64,000 bases of DNA from Meandrina meandrites (GCA_963693305.1 OY855906.1:28060289-28124288), one strand, 5' to 3'. Positions 25,066-35,448 are shown, numbered from the stretch's first letter. Made by a program: numbers and translations. Notes: generated from the sequence alone by a model not told the origin.

Positions 25066-25535
25066 TCAGAATTTCAAGTGACAGGGATGAAATCACATGC
25101 ACTTGATCTACTAAAAGAATATTTTCATTATCTTGTTGTCTTGTCCCACTTCCTGGTAGTATGTTATAAAATAGTACTGCTCAATTTGACTAAGGGGACT
25201 GCTAATTCAGCGTAATTCATAATTGTGCAATGCTTCTTCTTCTTCTTCTTGAGTCGTGCACTAGTTTAATTAGAATCCCTCTAAAGGAATGGTTCAAAAT
25301 TATTGTTGTATTGCCCCCTCTGCCCACTACTAGTATGTTAAGACTTGTTGATAAGGCACTACCCCAGGAGGTGGTGGGGTGCAAGTTGTGTATTTTGGCA
25401 ACTGGTTAACTTCATTTACATAACATTGTTTCAGTGTCATTGGCTGAACAGTCCCATTTCATGGTAAATTGTTAATGCTGACATTTCGATGATCTTACAT
25501 ACCAGTCAAATATCATTGGTTAAGTCTGGTTCTGC

Positions 25536-25615
<80 letters not shown>

Positions 25616-26597
25616 GTTTATATGAAGTCTCTGTTTGAAGTGAATGGCCTCTTCATTTTAATATTGGAAGTTTGAAAAAAGAATGAAAATAACCTCCTCA
25701 ATTAATATTAGCTAATTACAGGTGCTGTTGAAGGGCATTCAAAGTGGTAACATTTTACATGAAATGTGATTCTTCAGCAAATGTAAATTATGTGCTTCTA
25801 TGTACTTCGTAGGAGGATGTGTAGCTGGATATTTTGGGCAAATAAAGGTTTCAGCCAGTCTGAGAAGACATTACAAAACTAGAAAAAGAAAATAGATGAC
25901 ACAAAACAACAAAGTCTTTTTGGCCTTCTATTTATCGTGTAAGACTAAATAGGAATGCATCCAACAATGTAAAGCTCCAACTAAGCTAGTCTTCCTGGGC
26001 AGTAGCATTTTATTAAAAGGTGCTTATACTACCACATAGCTAGACAATACAACAAGAACTTGAAAATATTCCTTAATGGCTACTCTTAACTTGTTTACGA
26101 CTGAAGCGGAATTCATGGAACAATGTTGTATGTTAACCTGTGAAGTACTGTAAGTTTCCAAACGGGGATGATCGAATGGGAGCGAAAATCATTTCCCAAA
26201 CAAATCCCTAGGGCTTCCAACAAAACCCAAAAAAATCCCTGGACCAAAAATTAACCCCCAAAAAATCCCATGCCAAATTTCTGACCCTTAAAACTTTAAA
26301 CATTACACATTCAATGTTTGTGTATGTTAATTCATACACCCAAGAACACTTAGCCAAGGTCAGTAATACCTCCCAAGAGTCTCTACTTAAATCAAGCCAC
26401 CCAAATAAATACTTGCCAAATTTTCCTACCCAAAAAAATCCCAGAATCAAAAATTTCAAACCCAGCAAAATCCTTCTATCATCTCCGTCACATGAAATTC
26501 CAAATACCCCTCCCCCCTCCTGGGAAGTGGATCAAGTGCATGTTATTTCAAAGTAGTGCAAGACTGAAGAGGAATGCATTATAAACTGCTATGTGTT
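25066..26597. other. spacer of the foldback element
   Basis: Single-copy spacer between the two arms, with decayed arm units at each end. It holds an (AAT)n microsatellite at 25539-25613 and a stretch around 26200-26480 rich in AAAAATCCC-like phrases. No transposase or host gene is recognised. Confidence 0.6.
25539..25613. repeat. (AAT)n microsatellite
   Basis: An uninterrupted run of about 25 AAT trinucleotides in the spacer of the foldback element. Confidence 0.95.
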
Positions 26598-28042
26598 AAC
26601 TGGTGAATAGAGAAAAAGCCGGTTGATTAAATATACAACCTGTCCCTCTGGGTGGTAGTATTTCATTATGTCCTACCAGGCAGAGGGACAATGCAACAAG
26701 AACATGAAAGTTTCCCTATTGAATGATTCTTAACTAGAATGTGAGTGAAAAGTGAAAGAGAATGCATGAAACACTGTTATGTGTTTTTCAGTGAATGACA
26801 TCAATCCTAATTGCTTAACTATAGAGCCTGTCCCTCTAGGTGATAGTGTTTCATTACGTCCTACCAGGCAGAGGGACATCACAACAAGAACATGGAAATA
26901 TTCCCACTGAGTGATTCTAAACTAACTAATCTACATGAGTACAGAGGAACACATAAAAACTGTCATGTGTTACCAATAACCGGTGAATAGTTTAAAAGCT
27001 GGTTGTCTTATTATGCAGCCTGTCCCCTTGGGTGGTAGTATTTCATAATGTCCTACCAGGCAGAGGGACAAGACAATGAGAACACGAAAATATTCCTGTT
27101 GAAAGATCCCAAACCGGTCCACAAATGAAGGGGATGACATGGAACATTGTTATGTGTTAAGAAGCGAATCAATTCAAAGTTGGTTGTCTATTTATGTGGC
27201 CTGTCCTTCTGGATGGTAGTATTTTATATGTACTACCGTCTAGAGGGACAATACAACAAATTCAACAAGAACTTCAAAATATTCCCGTGGAGTGATTCTA
27301 AAACTAGTTTAAATGTTAAGAGGAATGTGTAGAACAGTATTACGAATCAAGTTGTGAATGTATTTAAGCCAGTTGCCTAAATACACAGATTTATACGGCC
27401 TGTCCCTCTGGGTGGTAGTATTTATTAATAAGTCTTCAATACTACCGAGCAGAGGGACAGGCAAAATGATTTGACGGTGTACCGAGAGAACGAAAGAAAT
27501 TATTTTCAACAAGATAACTTTAAATATTATTTTTTTTAAATTTACCTTTACAAGCGCTTATTAAAAGCTTACTCTTCGATTAAAGCATGTCATGTGCATG
27601 AAGTATAGTTGCAAACGGCTGACAGTCTAAGAACTCACGAAAGTACGAGGCTTGAAGCATTGGAAATAATTCCATGCAGTACTCTTTATGCGGTATTCTA
27701 AACGTGGAAAGATAAATAAAAACATACTTCTCTTGTTATTCACTGCTTGCTCGCGTAAATAAGTGATTACTGATGGGATAAAATCCGCCATATTGGAATT
27801 GCCTAGAATCTCCGAATACTTCTCGAGTCGGAAACTCGTTCCCAGCACTCCTCGGCTGTCCTTCTGGACGGTAGGATTTAGGCACAACCGGCTGTTTTGA
27901 CATCATGATGTAATCGTCACGTGATGTGACGTCATCACCGCACGTGACGTATATAAAAAGATAGATTTTTGGACATACTATAAATCCTGTACGTTTTATT
28001 GCGATTGCTTAAATATTCTGGAAGTTACGGAGGGGGGCGGAA

Positions 28043-28085
<43 letters not shown>

Positions 28086-28127
28086 TCTGAAAAGATCCAA
28101 CAAAGCCCGGTATAAATAGGGTTAATG

Positions 28128-28530
28128 TATATTCTTGGCCTTTTCGCTGAAATGCCACCACGACGAATAAGTATAACTTTAACTCTAGATCCACAATAAT
28201 AGTGCAAATTTGTAATTCAAAATATACGTTTTCTGGGCTTTGTGTTGAAATGCCACCTGGTAGTTTTTGCCTAACGTCCACTCCAGCTCCAAAAAGGTGC
28301 AAATTCTGCAACATACATAAAGCCAAACTTTAATTTATGTCTAGATCCACCAAAAGAGTGCAAGTTCTGTATGTCAAAATGTAAATTTCCGGCCTTGGTG
28401 GTGAAATGCCACCACGTATATTTTGCCCAACGTACACTGCAGCTCTAGAGCTCTAAGATTTTTAACTCGTACTGTACATTTTGGTCTTTGTTAGATTTTG
28501 CTAAACCTCCACTCCAGCTTAATAAGTCAA
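28128..28530. repeat. degenerate ~100-bp tandem array, continuation
   Basis: Units with GAAATGCCACCACG, TCCACTCCAGCTC and TCTAGATCCACCAAAAGAGT resume directly after the right TTAA end. They match the array at 10628-11740 most closely. Together with 21178-21985 and 22690-22760 this shows one array repeatedly invaded by transposons. Confidence 0.75.
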
Positions 28531-29287
28531 GCTGCTGGTACCGTGAAAATTTTTATGTCGATTGCAAGTTAGAATTAAAAACTAAACACTTTTTTTTTTA
28601 AGGCGCTTACTAAAAGCTGTCACTCTTCAGCCATTGCTGATCACATTATCCCCGTAGATTACCGGTAATCAGTATTGTTACATTTTGTTTGATTACATGC
28701 GTGTACCACTCTTTTTCTTTTTCTTCGCATTTTAATTCAATTGTTATCTAGCTGACGGTCACTTCTCAAGATGTATGTTGTGAGAGACGAAATGCCTCTT
28801 TGAAGATATGCGTGGTCTTGTCATGTTTGTCACCACTTCTACTACAGTTAAAGTGGCCGAAAATTAAGAGTGTTTACGATCTGGGATGAAATTGTTTCAG
28901 GAATGTCACGAACGCTTATCTCGCCCAAAGTTGTGAGCAGTCGTGCAAATAATAGAACCTTCCGTTATTTCATGTTTCATGTGGTCACAGGTGGCAGTTA
29001 TACGTCATTGACGGACGTTATTAGTAATATTTTCGTGAGTTACACAGACTTCATAAGCTGAGACGCAATTTTTAAACACTGACTGAGAAAGTAAATCTCA
29101 GAACGTGACTCACATCGATTTCATGGTCACAGACGGAGCGAAATAATTATTGCGTGATTTGACTTTACAGTCTTTTCATGCCTGGAGTGAAAATTGTTCG
29201 AACAGGAGTGGACGCGGCATGAAATCTTCAATTTACATCCCGTGTCCGTGAAAAAAATATTATCGAGAGCTTTTCGAATGAAGGGTC
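28531..29287. other. no gene recognised
   Basis: Intergenic. A short open frame (28870-29061) lacks any recognisable domain. Confidence 0.4.
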
Positions 29288-29288
29288 C

Positions 29289-30402
29289 TTAAAGGAACAC
29301 GGTCAGCTGGTGCACATGCGCATTAGATACCATTTCATAGCTAATTTGCATATCACACTTCATCACAAGACGCGCGAGCGAAGAACGGAAACTGAAAAGC
29401 GCATCAACAAACCTTGTAGAATCGAAGTATTTGCGAATCAAAGTAGTGGTTATATACATGTTACATTATTAGAACACTGATTTTATCGAAACCATGGAGA
29501 ATTTACCGATGGACTTGTACAGGGAAAGGCTAGTGTCAACGAATGCCTCTGAAGTCGAAGAAATATCAGTAGAGGTGAGAAACACAAGTGATCGCGGTCA
29601 TTTCTGCTTTCGATCGGGTATTTTGCTTTTATAATTTCCTTTTACAACTTTCACTCCTTCTGTGAGTTGGCATGTTGTTTGTGCGAATGTCAGGATCTTT
29701 TTTTCTAGCGTCGTACGATGCATCAAAGTATGTATCGTTACGTTGGCATAAATTGTTTTTATTTCGCCGCGACGCGTTTGTATTTGCTCGTGTAGTTGAA
29801 ATTATTCAAATTAAAATGCAGGCATTGAAACTTGACTCAGTTGTAATGTGAAATTGAACAGGCAGGTCGTCATTCCTAATGATATTGAAGAATTAAAGTA
29901 GAGCTAAAAACATTATTTGTTGTGTTGTTGTATTCGTTTGAGCTCCAAATCGAGCAGCCTGATGACGCCAAGTTCGAATCGTTTACAAACTGCACGGACC
30001 TTTTGCCAGGTCGAGAAACGCGATTTTGCAAACATATATAATGGTGATTTGCTGTCCAATGTTTTTGGTTAATTTCTTTCATTATTTTGGTCAACGCAGG
30101 CGATTCTTTCCGCCCGGCGCTTTCACGGTTCCCACCTCTTCTTTTCATGTTCTTTTGGAGACGCGATCCATACTGTTTTTAACCAAATATGATAAAGTAA
30201 TAGCATAGGATGACCAAAAGGACATTCAGAAACAGGTTTTCAGTAAAGGATGGAAAATCGAGTAAGACACTGGGAAGATTGAAGCGGATTTTGAGATGTA
30301 CTCAAAGCGTATTTTTGATTTCGGGTTAAGGTGGACTTTTTTCAAAGTGAGAAAACTAGGGTCCAGGTCAGCGCGGCCACAAAGCTGACCATGTCCCTTT
30401 AA
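29289..30402. mobile_element. TTAA-ended element carrying a gene-like first exon
   Basis: The left end is TTAAAGGAACACGGTCAGCT and the right end, read inward on the minus strand, TTAAAGGGACATGGTCAGCT. These are inverted repeats with TTAA at the outer edge, about 1.1 kb apart. The element contains an ATG-initiated stretch at 29494-29574 ending at a GTGAGA donor (see that entry). No transposase is recognised, so it is probably non-autonomous and mobilised in trans. Confidence 0.7.
29494..29574 (+). CDS. possible 27-codon first exon inside a transposon
   Basis: ATG in a good context (ACCATGG) opens a frame reading MENLPMDLYRERLVST, continuing NASEVEEISVE, and ending exactly at GAG/GTGAGA, a strong splice-donor match, in phase 0. 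No downstream exon is recognised within the element. It could be the remaining first exon of the element's own transposase or accessory gene, or a host exon captured by the transposon. I do not recognise the protein. Confidence 0.35.
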
Positions 30403-30917
30403 TTGAAATTAATAAATAATTACTTGTAATGCGAAAACTTAATGACCACTGAAATAGTTTGCTTCTAAAAATTTAGGATCGAAACTAACCAATGAAAAAC
30501 AAGGCAAGTTTCCAGAGAGGTCCAATGTTGTTGGCTGTTTAAATTTGTTGTAAATCGGTTCTTTGCGTTCTAGAATGTCATTGGTCCGTTGCTAAAAAAG
30601 ATCGCTATAAATTGTTTTAATTACACCTTCTTATTGTTTACTTTGTTCTTGGTGGCGCGGATCAATGTTGAAATGGACGATCGAAATTGTAACAAGTTAA
30701 GAATGAATATAGACAACTAAAACATGAATTGCATTCCCCTTTTAAAATGCCGCACACTCACCCCTTTCCTCCCCTGGTCACCGCCATACCCCTGTAAGGA
30801 TCCATGACTTATCCATGATTTGTGCAAAGGTCCTACCTTCCAAGCATTGCTTGATAGGTTATAATTTATTCATTAGCCGTTGCATAAAAATGAAATCGAT
30901 AGTAATAAGCTAGTAAT
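30403..30917. other. no gene recognised
   Basis: Intergenic up to the left target duplication of the Penelope insertion. Confidence 0.4.
30889..30917 (+). repeat. 29-bp target duplication, left
   Basis: The sequence beginning AATGAAATCGATAGTAATAA and ending GCTAGTAAT is repeated exactly at 33394-33422. This brackets the Penelope insertion. Confidence 0.9.
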
Positions 30918-30971
30918 AATGAAGACTATAAAAAAGCAGAAACCGATACAACGTAGAAAGGTTTTAAATTT

Positions 30972-31016
30972 GTGTACTATATTTCGGCTGGCCAAACCAG
31001 CCTTCTTCAGGTACAA
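30972..31016 (-). ncRNA. hammerhead ribozyme, PLE type A, copy 1
   Basis: Read on the minus strand: CUGAAGA core, stem II GGCUGG/CCAGCC with loop UUUGG, then GAAA. Next come the palindrome AUAU and an A at the cleavage position. Stem I pairs UGUAC before the core with GUACA after the site. Stem III is only the self-complementary AUAU, too short alone but able to pair between two transcripts. Such minimal, dimer-acting type I hammerheads are described for PLE terminal repeats. It lies in the 3' region of the minus-strand copy. Confidence 0.8.
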
Positions 31017-31181
31017 TGGGAAATTACATTGGGAAGGGTTTTATATGTAGTGATTGCGGTATTTTGCGTAATACCGGAAATACGTAAAGGTAATGAAATT
31101 GACAGTGTAGAATGAAATAAAAATAAAGTAAAATAAACTAAAAATAATAAAATAGCTGATAATACAGTACAGATAAATAAA

Positions 31182-32762
31182 TCAGTATGTTTCTTCGCGA
31201 ATGTTAAGACCTTCGGGATCAATTGTCCTGCCTTTTAAGATTAAAAAGGCTTCCCTGGCCTTACGGATTGAGTCCCTGTTTGAAAAGACTTTTTCGATGG
31301 GGATTAGTTGCATGTCATTAGCAGTGTGGTTAGGAGAGGATAGGAAATGTTGCGCAACTGTGGTAGGTTTAGATTTAGTGTTAGGGTTATCTATGGTACG
31401 GCGGTGTTCATTAAAACGGTCTTTTAAACGTCGTTTAGTCTCTCCTATGTATTGTAAATTACAGCGGTTACATTGAATCATGTAGATGAGGTTTTTAGTG
31501 TCACAGGTCAAGTTAGAATTAATGTGGCGCGTTTCATTAGTAGAAAAGAAGGTATATGTAGTAAGGCCGTCAGAAATGTAGGGGCAAGTGGCGCAGTTTT
31601 TTCCACAACGGAAAGAACCGGAAGGGAGTTGGGGATGGGGATTAGTAGAATTAGAAGGAAGTTTGGCTGTAACAAGTAAGTCACGAAGGTTAGGAGAACG
31701 CCTGAAGGCAACAACAGGCAACTGTTGCTGAAAAACGTTTTTGCAGCGGTTAGAGGAGAGCAGTAAATGATAATGTTTTTTGATGATGTAAGAAATGCGA
31801 GGAAGTGATGGATTAAAAGTCGTTATAAATGGTATACGTGTAGGTTTGTTGCCGTCTTTGGTTTGTAGAGCGAGTCTGCGGGGGATGTCGGCTGCGCGTT
31901 GTATTTGTTTAGTGACAAGGTTGCGGTTGTAACCTCGTTTGAGGAGGTATGTAGTAAGTTGAGCAGCTCGAGTGTTGAACGTTTCGTCAGTAGAACAAAT
32001 ACGTCGTAAACGGAGTGCTAGGCTGAAAGGAATGGCTTTTTTAGTATGAAGGGGATGGCAAGAAGAATAAAGTAGATGTTGGTGTTTGTCAGTAGGTTTC
32101 GTATAGAGGTCAGTACAAATGTTACCGTCGTTAGTTAAAGAGACATTGACGTCAAGAAAAGGCACGTTAGTGGCGGAGTGTGAGCTGGTGAATTTAATGG
32201 TAGGGTGAATGCTGTTCAAATAATCGACGAAAATTTTTAGGTTATCCAGACCTTCAGTCCAGATCATAAAAATATCATCGATATATCTAAACCAAATGTG
32301 GGGTTGAAATGGGGCATTTTTCAAAGCGTTGGCCTCGAAAAAACCCAGGAAAAGGTTAGCAAAAGAAGGGGCCATTTTAGTACCCATGGCTGTGCCGTGG
32401 ATTTGAAGGTAGTGGTTATCATTAAAAGATAAATTATTCATGGTTAGAATCATGCGAATGAGGTCACAGAGTGTGCCAGTGGGAATGGTATTATGAGAGG
32501 AAGTACGTAGAAAATGGTCACAAGCATTAATACCTTCATTATGTGGAATATTAGTGTATAGTGAAGAAACATCGAGTGTGACTAATAAAGAATTGGCGGG
32601 TAAATTACTAATGGTAAGGAGTTTGTTAAGGAAGTCGTTAGTGTCTTTAACAAAGGATGGAAGTTTATGAACCAAAGGTTGAAGGTGGTAGTCAACGAAG
32701 TGGGATATGCGTTCAGTGGGATGGCTATTAGATGAGACAATGGGGCGTCCTGGATTGCCGGG
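31182..32762 (-). pseudogene. Penelope reverse transcriptase–GIY-YIG protein, 5'-truncated
   Basis: An open frame of about 526 codons, cut off at its N-terminus by the junction with the inverted copy. Reading from the break: GNPGRPIVSSNSHPTE, then motif A (TLDVSSLYTNIP), motif B (HGTAMGTKMAPSFANLF) and motif C (RYIDDIFMIW, catalytic DD). After a linker come IQCNRCNLQYIGETKRRL, the GIY-YIG nuclease core, and a conserved tail (IDPEGLNIREETY). Within what remains there are no stops or frameshifts, so the insertion is young. The missing N-terminal part means it cannot encode a full enzyme. The PLE reverse transcriptase is telomerase-related and the GIY-YIG domain nicks the target. Confidence 0.9.
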
Positions 32763-32770
32763 TTTGTGTA

Positions 32771-33040
32771 TACATAGGAGAGACTAAACGACGTTTAAAA
32801 GACCGTTTTAATGAACACCGCCGTACCATAGATAACCCTAACACTAAATCTAAACCTACCACAGTTGCGCAACATTTCCTATCCTCTCCTAACCACACTG
32901 CTAATGACATGCAACTAATCCCCATCGAAAAAGTCTTTTCAAACAGGGACTCAATCCGTAAGGCCAGGGAAGCCTTTTTAATCTTAAAAGGCAGGACAAT
33001 TGATCCCGAAGGTCTTAACATTCGCGAAGAAACATACTGA
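32771..33040 (+). pseudogene. GIY-YIG domain fragment of the inverted PLE copy
   Basis: From YIGETKRRLKDRFNEHR to the C-terminal IREETY this translation is identical to the end of the minus-strand copy. It begins in the middle of the GIY-YIG core, so it is a 5'-truncated piece. The lack of any amino-acid difference implies simultaneous or very recent formation. Confidence 0.9.
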
Positions 33041-33205
33041 TTTATTTATCTGTACTGTATTATCAGCTATTTTATTATTTTTAGTTTATTTTACTTTATT
33101 TTTATTTCATTCTACACTGTCAATTTCATTACCTTTACGTATTTCCGGTATTACGCAAAATACCGCAATCACTACATATAAAACCCTTCCCAATGTAATT
33201 TCCCA

Positions 33206-33250
33206 TTGTACCTGAAGAAGGCTGGTTTGGCCAGCCGAAATATAGTACAC
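33206..33250 (+). ncRNA. hammerhead ribozyme, PLE type A, copy 2
   Basis: The mirror image of the ribozyme at 30972-31016: CUGAAGA at 33212-33218, the same stem II, GAAA at 33237-33240, then UAUA before the stem I strand GUACAC. All core positions and stem pairs are retained. Confidence 0.8.
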
Positions 33251-33393
33251 AAATTTAAAACCTTTCTACGTTGTATCGGTTTCTGCTTTTTTATAGTCTT
33301 CATTTTTCTATTTTAAACCGATCAGATCATTATTGATCCAACGTATACCAGTAGGATCATCGTCCACGGTTGCTTGCTTGTTTAAACAGTAAT

Positions 33394-33422
33394 AATGAAA
33401 TCGATAGTAATAAGCTAGTAAT
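33394..33422 (+). repeat. 29-bp target duplication, right
   Basis: Exact match to 30889-30917, marking the right edge of the Penelope insertion. Confidence 0.9.
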
Positions 33423-33581
33423 TAATACGCTCAAAATAACATCTGACATTACTGTCCAAAAGTTATGCATTGTCAAGTCTAGCCTAGTTCTTCTTATCAA
33501 AATTATTTTGAAAGTAGAAGAGCATTGTGTTTTTGTGAGTATTGCAAGAAAATAATAAAAAAAAGAGAGCGTTGCTCCTTA
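33423..33581. other. no gene recognised
   Basis: Short spacer between the Penelope insertion and the receptor pseudogene. Confidence 0.4.
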
Positions 33582-34604
33582 TTATACTCCTAAGACGTCG
33601 GAAAAGGCTAACCTCCTTGCTTTGCTCTCCCGATGAACAAAACGAGTGAGTGTTACGCTTGAAAAATCTGAGACTTCTTGCCTTGTTGTGAAACTCACAG
33701 AAAAATCAACGCGATTTCTGGACAACTTATTGCAAAAGCATTTTATATCGGTCATGTACCTTCTGAATAGTCTACTCTGCAGAGCGTAAATAAAGGGATT
33801 AACACACGAATTTACTAATAATAAAACAAGAAAAATCTTATTTATAGTATACATAACATCGGCTTCCAAAGCGAAGTACCACACAACGTAAAGAACTAAG
33901 TTTGGAATCCAACAGATCCCGTATATGGCAGTTACTGTCATTAGCATCTTAGTTACTTTCTTCCTGGATTTTATCACAGACAATGATACTTGTTGCCCAG
34001 GTACAACTTCCCTCCGTAAATGTATTATTACCTTTCCGTAGCAGAATGACATAAAGCAGAACGGAACTATCCCAATCAAGATTAACCAGGCGAAATTGTT
34101 ACCCAGTGCAAGGCTGACACTTGGCCAATGACTCTCACAGAATCCACGATCACTGTTAAGACGTCGTACGCAAAATAATGGTATGTTGAAGATTATAGCA
34201 ACAATCCAGCACAGCACAATAGCAATCTTCAATTCCTGTAGTTGAAAGTCGATCGCCTTCCAAACGGAGAAGTGATAGCAGTGAACCGCTCGTACGCCAT
34301 CACTACAAGCTTATCGTCGAAGCACACCTCCAACCCAAGTAAATGTGTCCGACGTTATTGTCTTACATAAAATTTCTCTACTAAGCCTCGGGGATGATGG
34401 TAGAGTCCTTCCAGGATATGCCTCGGCGTGAATGAAATACACAATCATCAAATCAGCGATGGCAAGATTCATAAGAAGGTAATTTACTGGCGTTTGCAAT
34501 ATCTTGTTCTTCAGGACCGCACGACAAACCAGAAGGTTCCCTACCAAGGTTGCTGCTACTAACATTGAGTGAATAACTTTGGTAACTACTATCTCCACCG
34601 TCAT
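33582..34604 (-). pseudogene. class A GPCR pseudogene with two frameshifts
   Basis: The likely start is the ATG at 34604 (MTVEIVVTKVIHSM). TM1 (ATLVGNLLVCRAVL) and TM2 (NYLLMNLAIADLMIV) follow, then TM3 up to FTWVGGV, where the frame ends. In a second frame the protein continues DDKLVVMAYERFTAITSP (ERF at the DRY position) and FGRRSTFNYR. A second shift then leads to KIAIVLCWIVAIIFNIPLF and the rest: TM5, TM6 with CWIPNLVLYVV, and TM7 with NSCVNPFIYAL plus a basic tail. The order and motifs are those of neuropeptide-receptor-like class A GPCRs. Two separate frameshifts in an otherwise well preserved frame point to recent inactivation or assembly errors. Confidence 0.8.
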
Positions 34605-34780
34605 TTTTCTTACATCAAGAGGAGTTATTCGGTAACCTTGAGATAAAATAAAAAGCAAGAAAATAGGTAATTAAAATTAACATAAACAACGTTTCAGACC
34701 TTTGACTGGTTATTACCTATTTTCTTGTAAATAAGGCCATAAACGGAATACAACTGTCAAATCATCGGTCACGCTTTGTA
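34605..34780. other. no gene recognised
   Basis: Upstream flank of the minus-strand receptor pseudogene. Confidence 0.4.
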
Positions 34781-35050
34781 TATAACGGGGGGGTGACAAC
34801 TCTAACAAACGCTGTTTCGGGACATAGCTAAAATTGTTCCGGGAATCTGGAGTTTTTTCCGGGAATCGGGACACTTGGCAATTTTCCGGGAAACACGCTA
34901 TAATTCCGGGACAATGCCGGGAATTCTAAAATTTTCCGGGAATGTATCCCAAAAATTCGGGACGATGTTCCAAATTTCCGGGAAGACTTAGGTTAAGACC
35001 TAGTATTGCTCAAACAGCGTTTGTTAGAGTTGTCACCCCCCCCCGTTATA
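34781..35050. mobile_element. MITE filled with TTCCGGGAA decamers
   Basis: Ends are inverted repeats starting TATAACGGGG and continuing GTGACAACTCTAACAAACGC for over 35 bases on each side. Between them lie about eight copies or near-copies of the palindromic motif TTCCGGGAA(T) at irregular spacing of 15-30 bases. There is no ORF. The flanking TATA or TA is probably the target duplication. Confidence 0.85.
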
Positions 35051-35448
35051 TAGCCAACTGGTCTGCCTCCATCCAGTTGGGATTTTTAACCCATGTTATG
35101 TTCATTTAAATTTATTTGTTTCCTATGTTTCAGTGGCATGCCTAAACTAGCTAAGCTAAGTGCATGACCACTATAAACAACATTTACATTTACGGACAAT
35201 TGAAAAAGAGATGTGGGCTTAGCTGGGGAGAGCTGGCTAGGATGCTAGTAAGTGATACATGGAATATTATTCAATCTGCTTCCTGCTTTTGATTACCACT
35301 CGAGTTTTATTGATATCTAGACATAACACCAATGCATCATTTTGAGCAATTATCGATTAAAAAGAAACAAAATAACAATATAGTGCACGGTTTTGCCATC
35401 GTAGCAACGAAATAATTTTTTAACCAAGGTATAGCAATCTCTGCTAAC
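35051..35448. other. no gene recognised
   Basis: Intergenic, ending at the assembly gap. Confidence 0.4.

Larger units (their letters stand above)
23627..27888. mobile_element. 4.26 kb foldback element with tandem-hairpin arms
   Basis: Two arms of about 1.3-1.45 kb (23627 to about 25065, and about 26598 to 27888) are near-identical inverted copies. They begin GTTGTGCCTAAATCCTACC and end with its complement, flanked by a 3-bp duplication CGG (23624-23626 and 27889-27891). Inside each arm is a ~185-bp tandem unit. Each unit has its own small palindrome, TGTCCCTCTGCCTGGTAG facing CTACCACCCAGAGGGACA, at about 24192, 24409, 24592, 24780 and 24969, with decayed ones at 25140 and 25311. Arms made of tandem repeats resemble Drosophila FB and Galileo foldback elements by architecture only. 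No transposase is seen. Confidence 0.85.
23226..28125. mobile_element. TTAA-bounded element hosting the foldback transposon
   Basis: The left end is TTAACCCTATTCAGACCG followed by a long G run. The right end is a long C run followed by GTCTGAAAAG and AATAGGGTTAA. The inverted ends with TTAA on both sides suggest a piggyBac- or Kolobok-like TTAA target. Without the 4.26 kb foldback insert it would be only about 640 bases, so it is a non-autonomous element. A truncated relative lies at 21986-22413. The poly-G and poly-C runs make opposite-strand G-quadruplex formation possible at each end. Confidence 0.7.
30918..33393. mobile_element. Penelope-like retroelement inserted as an inverted pair
   Basis: A single insertion bounded by a 29-bp target duplication. 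It consists of a minus-strand copy (30918 to about 32763: 3' end, GIY-YIG and most of the reverse transcriptase) joined head to head to a short plus-strand copy (about 32771-33302: end of GIY-YIG plus 3' end). The two share about 530 bases with no difference noticed at the places I compared. The junction near 32764-32771 falls at a TACATAGG phrase. Roughly 90 extra bases (33303-33393) sit before the right duplication. Mixed inverted or tandem partial copies with variable-length target duplications are a known habit of PLEs. Confidence 0.9.

Noticed and set aside
32728..33021. Minus-strand frame opposite the PLE GIY-YIG fragment, repeated at 31201-31476 on the plus strand
   Set aside because: Antisense shadow of the PLE coding sequence present twice because the arms are inverted copies.
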